A program made the position numbers and the translations under genes. Source: Ghiorsea sp. (GTDB lineage: Bacteria > Pseudomonadota > Zetaproteobacteria > Mariprofundales > Mariprofundaceae). From it: DNA of 9,284 nt. Shown piece after piece: positions 6,882 through 9,284 of the stretch; position 1 is the stretch's first letter, and the number at the start of each line of letters is the position of its first letter. Where the stretch lies: the NCBI GenBank assembly GCA_021772875.1, contig JAJFLD010000067.1:1-9284 (forward strand), in the 5' to 3' direction. The notes beneath the pieces were generated by a model that saw nothing but the letters and a program-made list of their open reading frames with translations, did not search any database and had not been told where the DNA came from.

Positions 6882-7721
6882 ATGGATGCAGAAAGCCCTC
6901 TATCCGCCGAGTTTGTTCGCCGTTATCCCGTTGAAGCGGCAAGAGTTCTTGAGCGTCTTTCAGGCGATGATGTTGCAGCATTATTTAATGCAATGCCACC
7001 CGAGCTCATGGGTGCCTTGATTGCATCTATGCTGCCTGAAAGTGCGGCTTTGTGCATCCAAACAATGGAAGATGCTGCCGCTGCCAAATTGTTGGTGGAA
7101 ATGCCATTAACACATTCTGCACGTATTTTCAGGATGTTTCCGAAAGCAACACAACAACGTCTGGGCACTCTATTGCCCAAGAAGACACGTCATGATTTAC
7201 AAGGGGTTTTGAACTACGGCTTACTCTCTGTAGGCAATTTGATGGATCCGGTTGTGAATATGTTACCTGAAGAAATCAGCGTGGCTGAGGCGATTCGTCG
7301 CATCGAGCGGTTTCACCATCCTGCCAGTAGCGAATTGTATATTGTTGACGAACACCATCATCTACAAGGGGTGATTGATTTAGGTCAGCTCTTGATTTCA
7401 AATCACCATAGCCGCTTGAAAGATATTATGAATAAGAAGTCTCAGCCCTTGTTTGCGCACATGGAAATAGGTTCTTCACTGCGGCAACACCCTGGATGGG
7501 CATCGCGGCGCAGCTTGCCAGTGGTGGAGCGTGACAACACTTTAATTGGCATACTTGCCTACAGTCGTTTACAAGATGGTGCCAATTTTAATGCCAATCA
7601 TGTGCACCTTCCCACGGATGGCTTGCTCTCTTTGGGTAAACTCTATTGGTTATGCATGGCGCAATTGCTAAACAATCTTTTCAGCTTGTTCTCTGCGGGA
7701 AAAATAGCTTATGGTCGGTAA
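6882..7721 (+). CDS. MgtE_N plus CBS-pair protein without the transport domain
   Basis: Residues 10-115 form an MgtE_N-type helical superhelix (FVRRYPVEAARVLERL, LFNAMPPELMGAL, ARIFRMFPKATQQRL). Residues 116-182 (NLMDP, then ELYIVDEHHHLQGVIDL) and about 183-232 (SLPVVERDNTLIGILAYSRL) form two CBS repeats. These are the cytosolic Mg2+-sensing modules of MgtE, but the five-helix transport domain is missing. Instead a 45-residue tail has one hydrophobic stretch, about 248-271 (LLSLGKLYWLCMAQLLNNLF), which could be a single membrane or amphipathic helix. The second CBS repeat is shortened. The gene begins one base after the CmpX-like gene and its last 11 bases overlap the complete MgtE gene, so all three are surely cotranscribed. 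It is probably a regulatory partner of that transporter rather than a broken copy, since the frame is open and the tail is non-random. Function is inferred. Confidence 0.85.
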   Translation: MDAESPLSAEFVRRYPVEAARVLERLSGDDVAALFNAMPPELMGALIASMLPESAALCIQTMEDAAAAKLLVEMPLTHSARIFRMFPKATQQRLGTLLPKKTRHDLQGVLNYGLLSVGNLMDPVVNMLPEEISVAEAIRRIERFHHPASSELYIVDEHHHLQGVIDLGQLLISNHHSRLKDIMNKKSQPLFAHMEIGSSLRQHPGWASRRSLPVVERDNTLIGILAYSRLQDGANFNANHVHLPTDGLLSLGKLYWLCMAQLLNNLFSLFSAGKIAYGR

Positions 7722-9018
7722 TGCTAAACACGCTTTGGATGCGCTTAACGAAGCTTTTTTACGCAACCATTCATCCGTTGCCATGGAAGTCATTCGCGGA
7801 TTGCCTACGGATAGGGTCATGGCCTTGCTGGAGACTCAGCCAAGTGCTGAGATGATTCACATATGGGATAATCTATTGCCCGATATGGCAACCGCCGCTT
7901 TACAACAATTATCCAAAACAAAGATAAAGCTGATTATGCAACGTGGCGAGCCTGTGCGACTTGCTCGCGTTTTGCTTCGCTTTGAAGCGCAAATTCGCCT
8001 TGAATTGATGGCACTTATAGACGCTTCTCGCCAGCGTGAGCTTAATGTTTTGGTTGAATACCCAGAAAACAGTGCTGGCTCACTCATGGATCCGCGATTC
8101 ATCCCACTCTATGAAACCCTTACAGCCAGAGAAGCCTTGCATCGCATCCGCAAACTAAAGTCTATTACTTCTCGGCAATTGTACCTGATTGACAAAGATG
8201 GCCAACTTCAACGCATGGTGGAAATTCATAAATTAGCGCTTGCCGAGCCAGAAGAAACCCTTGCTTCGTTATCACAACCCATACCTGCTGTTGTAAGCGC
8301 AACAGCAACACGAGAAGAAATCGTTGAACAGATGGATTTGCACCGAATCAGTGGGCTGCCCGTGGTGGATATTGCTGGAAGGTTGATTGGGCTGATTCGA
8401 TATGATGCTCTGGTTGAAGCTATGCGTGAGGAAGGTAGCGTGGATATGCTTACCATGTTTGGTGCAAGCCCAGATGAGCGCGCCTTATCAGACGTCAGCT
8501 TTGTTGTGCGCAAAAGACTTCCTTGGTTATCTATCAATTTGCTTACCGCATTCTTGGCTGCATCCGTGGTTGGCTTATTCGAAGATACCATCGCCAAGTT
8601 TACAGCTCTAGCCATATTATTACCCGTAGTTGCTGGACAATCTGGCAACACAGGCGCACAAGCGCTAGCCGTCACCATGCGCGGCCTTGCGCTGCGAGAG
8701 ATTGGCACCAGTCAGTGGTTCAAAGTGGCCAGAAAAGAGATTGGTGCAGCCTTTTTCAATGGTCTTGCCATTGCACTGCTCACTGCCATTGGTGTCTTGG
8801 TATGGAATGGTTCTCAAGGTTTGGCTTTTGTTATTAGCATTTCCATGGTGATTTCCATGCTGGCTGCTGCATTGTCTGGCGTTGTTATTCCCGTCATACT
8901 CGCTTCTTTAGGTCAAGACCCTGCCCAATCATCCTCGATTATATTAACCACAGTAACGGATGTGGTTGGTTTCTTTTCCTTCCTCGGCATAGCGACGTTG
9001 CTGTCTGGGTTATTGTAG
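7711..9018 (+). CDS. mgtE: MgtE family magnesium transporter
   Basis: MgtE is a homodimeric inner-membrane Mg2+ channel/transporter gated by cytosolic Mg2+ binding. All family domains are present in 435 residues: MgtE_N (about 15-120), CBS1 (124-188, beginning SAGSLMDP), CBS2 (189-245, with LPVVDIAGRLIGLI), the plug-helix region, and the membrane domain (270-435) with five helices. The first membrane helix is followed by the conserved pore-region motif PVVAGQSGNTGAQ (305-317). The last helix carries TTVTDVVGF, whose Asp417 matches the pore aspartate known from Thermus MgtE. Length is normal for the family. ATG7711 lies inside the end of the upstream gene, overlapping it by 11 bases, with only a weak GGGA ribosome site 10 bases upstream. 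Translation is therefore probably coupled to the upstream gene, favouring balanced production of both. Confidence 0.95.
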   Translation: MVGNAKHALDALNEAFLRNHSSVAMEVIRGLPTDRVMALLETQPSAEMIHIWDNLLPDMATAALQQLSKTKIKLIMQRGEPVRLARVLLRFEAQIRLELMALIDASRQRELNVLVEYPENSAGSLMDPRFIPLYETLTAREALHRIRKLKSITSRQLYLIDKDGQLQRMVEIHKLALAEPEETLASLSQPIPAVVSATATREEIVEQMDLHRISGLPVVDIAGRLIGLIRYDALVEAMREEGSVDMLTMFGASPDERALSDVSFVVRKRLPWLSINLLTAFLAASVVGLFEDTIAKFTALAILLPVVAGQSGNTGAQALAVTMRGLALREIGTSQWFKVARKEIGAAFFNGLAIALLTAIGVLVWNGSQGLAFVISISMVISMLAAALSGVVIPVILASLGQDPAQSSSIILTTVTDVVGFFSFLGIATLLSGLL

Positions 9019-9049
9019 TTTAACAGCTCACACCATGTTGCTTGGTGGA

Positions 9050-9087
9050 CAATTGATTCATTTCGTTTAGTAAGAAATATGCAATTG
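9050..9087 (+). terminator. Imperfect AT-rich hairpin after mgtE, possible weak terminator
   Basis: CAATTG (9050-9055) pairs with CAATTG (9082-9087), and ATTTC (9060-9064) pairs with GAAAT (9074-9078). They are separated by a 4/3 internal loop and capped by a 9-base loop. It begins 31 bases after the mgtE stop. It is AT-rich and lacks a U tract, so it is a poor intrinsic terminator and may only be an mRNA 3' structure or chance. Confidence 0.22.
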
Positions 9088-9270
9088 CAAGACTTAAACC
9101 TCATGTTCTCTAGATCCAGGTGAATTCAACTTCCAAATATGGCAAACAAGAAGGCTGGTAATTTCAACATTTAATACCCGGCCGCTCGTTTCGTACTTTT
9201 ACCTTGCATAAATGAGGTAAGTTAAGTGTTTAGTTCCATATTCTTATGGCTTCAGTTATCATTTCCTAAC

Positions 9271-9284
9271 AGGAGTTAATTTAT
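9271..9284 (+). promoter_or_regulatory. Ribosome binding site and probable start of a gene beyond the window
   Basis: AGGAG (9271-9275) is followed by 7 bases and then 'AT' at the last two positions. A G as the next base would give an ATG with the same spacing as the DksA-like gene. The gene itself is outside the window. Confidence 0.5.

Larger units (their letters stand above)
9019..9284. other. Non-coding 3' stretch after mgtE
   Basis: I see no gene in these 266 bases on either strand; the short reverse frame over 8913-9104 is mostly a shadow of mgtE. The stretch holds an imperfect AT-rich hairpin just after mgtE, a small dyad near 9199-9220 and a ribosome binding site at the very end. No strong intrinsic terminator with a T tract is visible. 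Confidence 0.6.

Noticed and set aside
8226..8708. 160-residue reverse-strand frame
   Set aside because: It lies wholly inside mgtE, whose domains are clear on the + strand. The reverse product is rich in Ser/Thr/Ala with no recognisable fold, as expected of a shadow frame.
6882..9018. One MgtE gene split by a frameshift
   Set aside because: The downstream frame has its own full MgtE_N and CBS pair, so the two frames are not halves of one protein.

Overview
The window reads as chromosomal DNA of a moderately AT-rich Gram-negative bacterium, most likely a proteobacterium. The support is a PagP-type outer-membrane lipid A enzyme fragment, a gammaproteobacterial-style aminopeptidase N, a DksA/TraR-type RNA polymerase regulator and a CmpX-like channel. 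I cannot fix the genus. A low-GC member of the Gamma- or Zetaproteobacteria would fit, but that is a guess. All recognised genes lie on the + strand and are densely packed. There are no tRNA or rRNA genes, no CRISPR array and no transposase.

Region 1 (1-477) is the odd part. A 93-bp arm at 1-93 is repeated in inverted orientation at 385-477 with a single mismatch. Between the arms lies the C-terminal half of a PagP-like lipid A palmitoyltransferase. Its homology begins exactly where the left arm ends, so the signal peptide and the N-terminal half are missing. Because the left arm starts at base 1 of the window, this is either a real inverted duplication that broke the gene or a fold-back sequencing or assembly artefact at a contig end.

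Region 2 (525-5471) holds four housekeeping or accessory genes: a TauE/SafE (TSUP) permease, pepN, a YjjU-like patatin phospholipase, and a DUF2127 membrane protein. They are spaced by 60-82 bp and show no obvious shared pathway. Region 3 (5572-5919) is a short DksA/TraR-family zinc-finger protein with its own strong ribosome binding site.

Region 4 (6050-9018) is a tight three-gene operon: a CmpX/MscS-like membrane protein, then 1 bp later a protein with MgtE_N and CBS domains but no transport domain, then, overlapping it by 11 bp, a complete MgtE Mg2+ transporter. The middle gene duplicates the cytosolic sensor half of the transporter beside it and is the best candidate here for an under-described system: a separate regulatory subunit for MgtE, perhaps linked to membrane tension through the CmpX-like protein. 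That role is inference.

The last 266 bp hold no gene. They contain weak dyads and end in a good Shine-Dalgarno sequence followed by 'AT', so another + strand gene probably starts at 9283.
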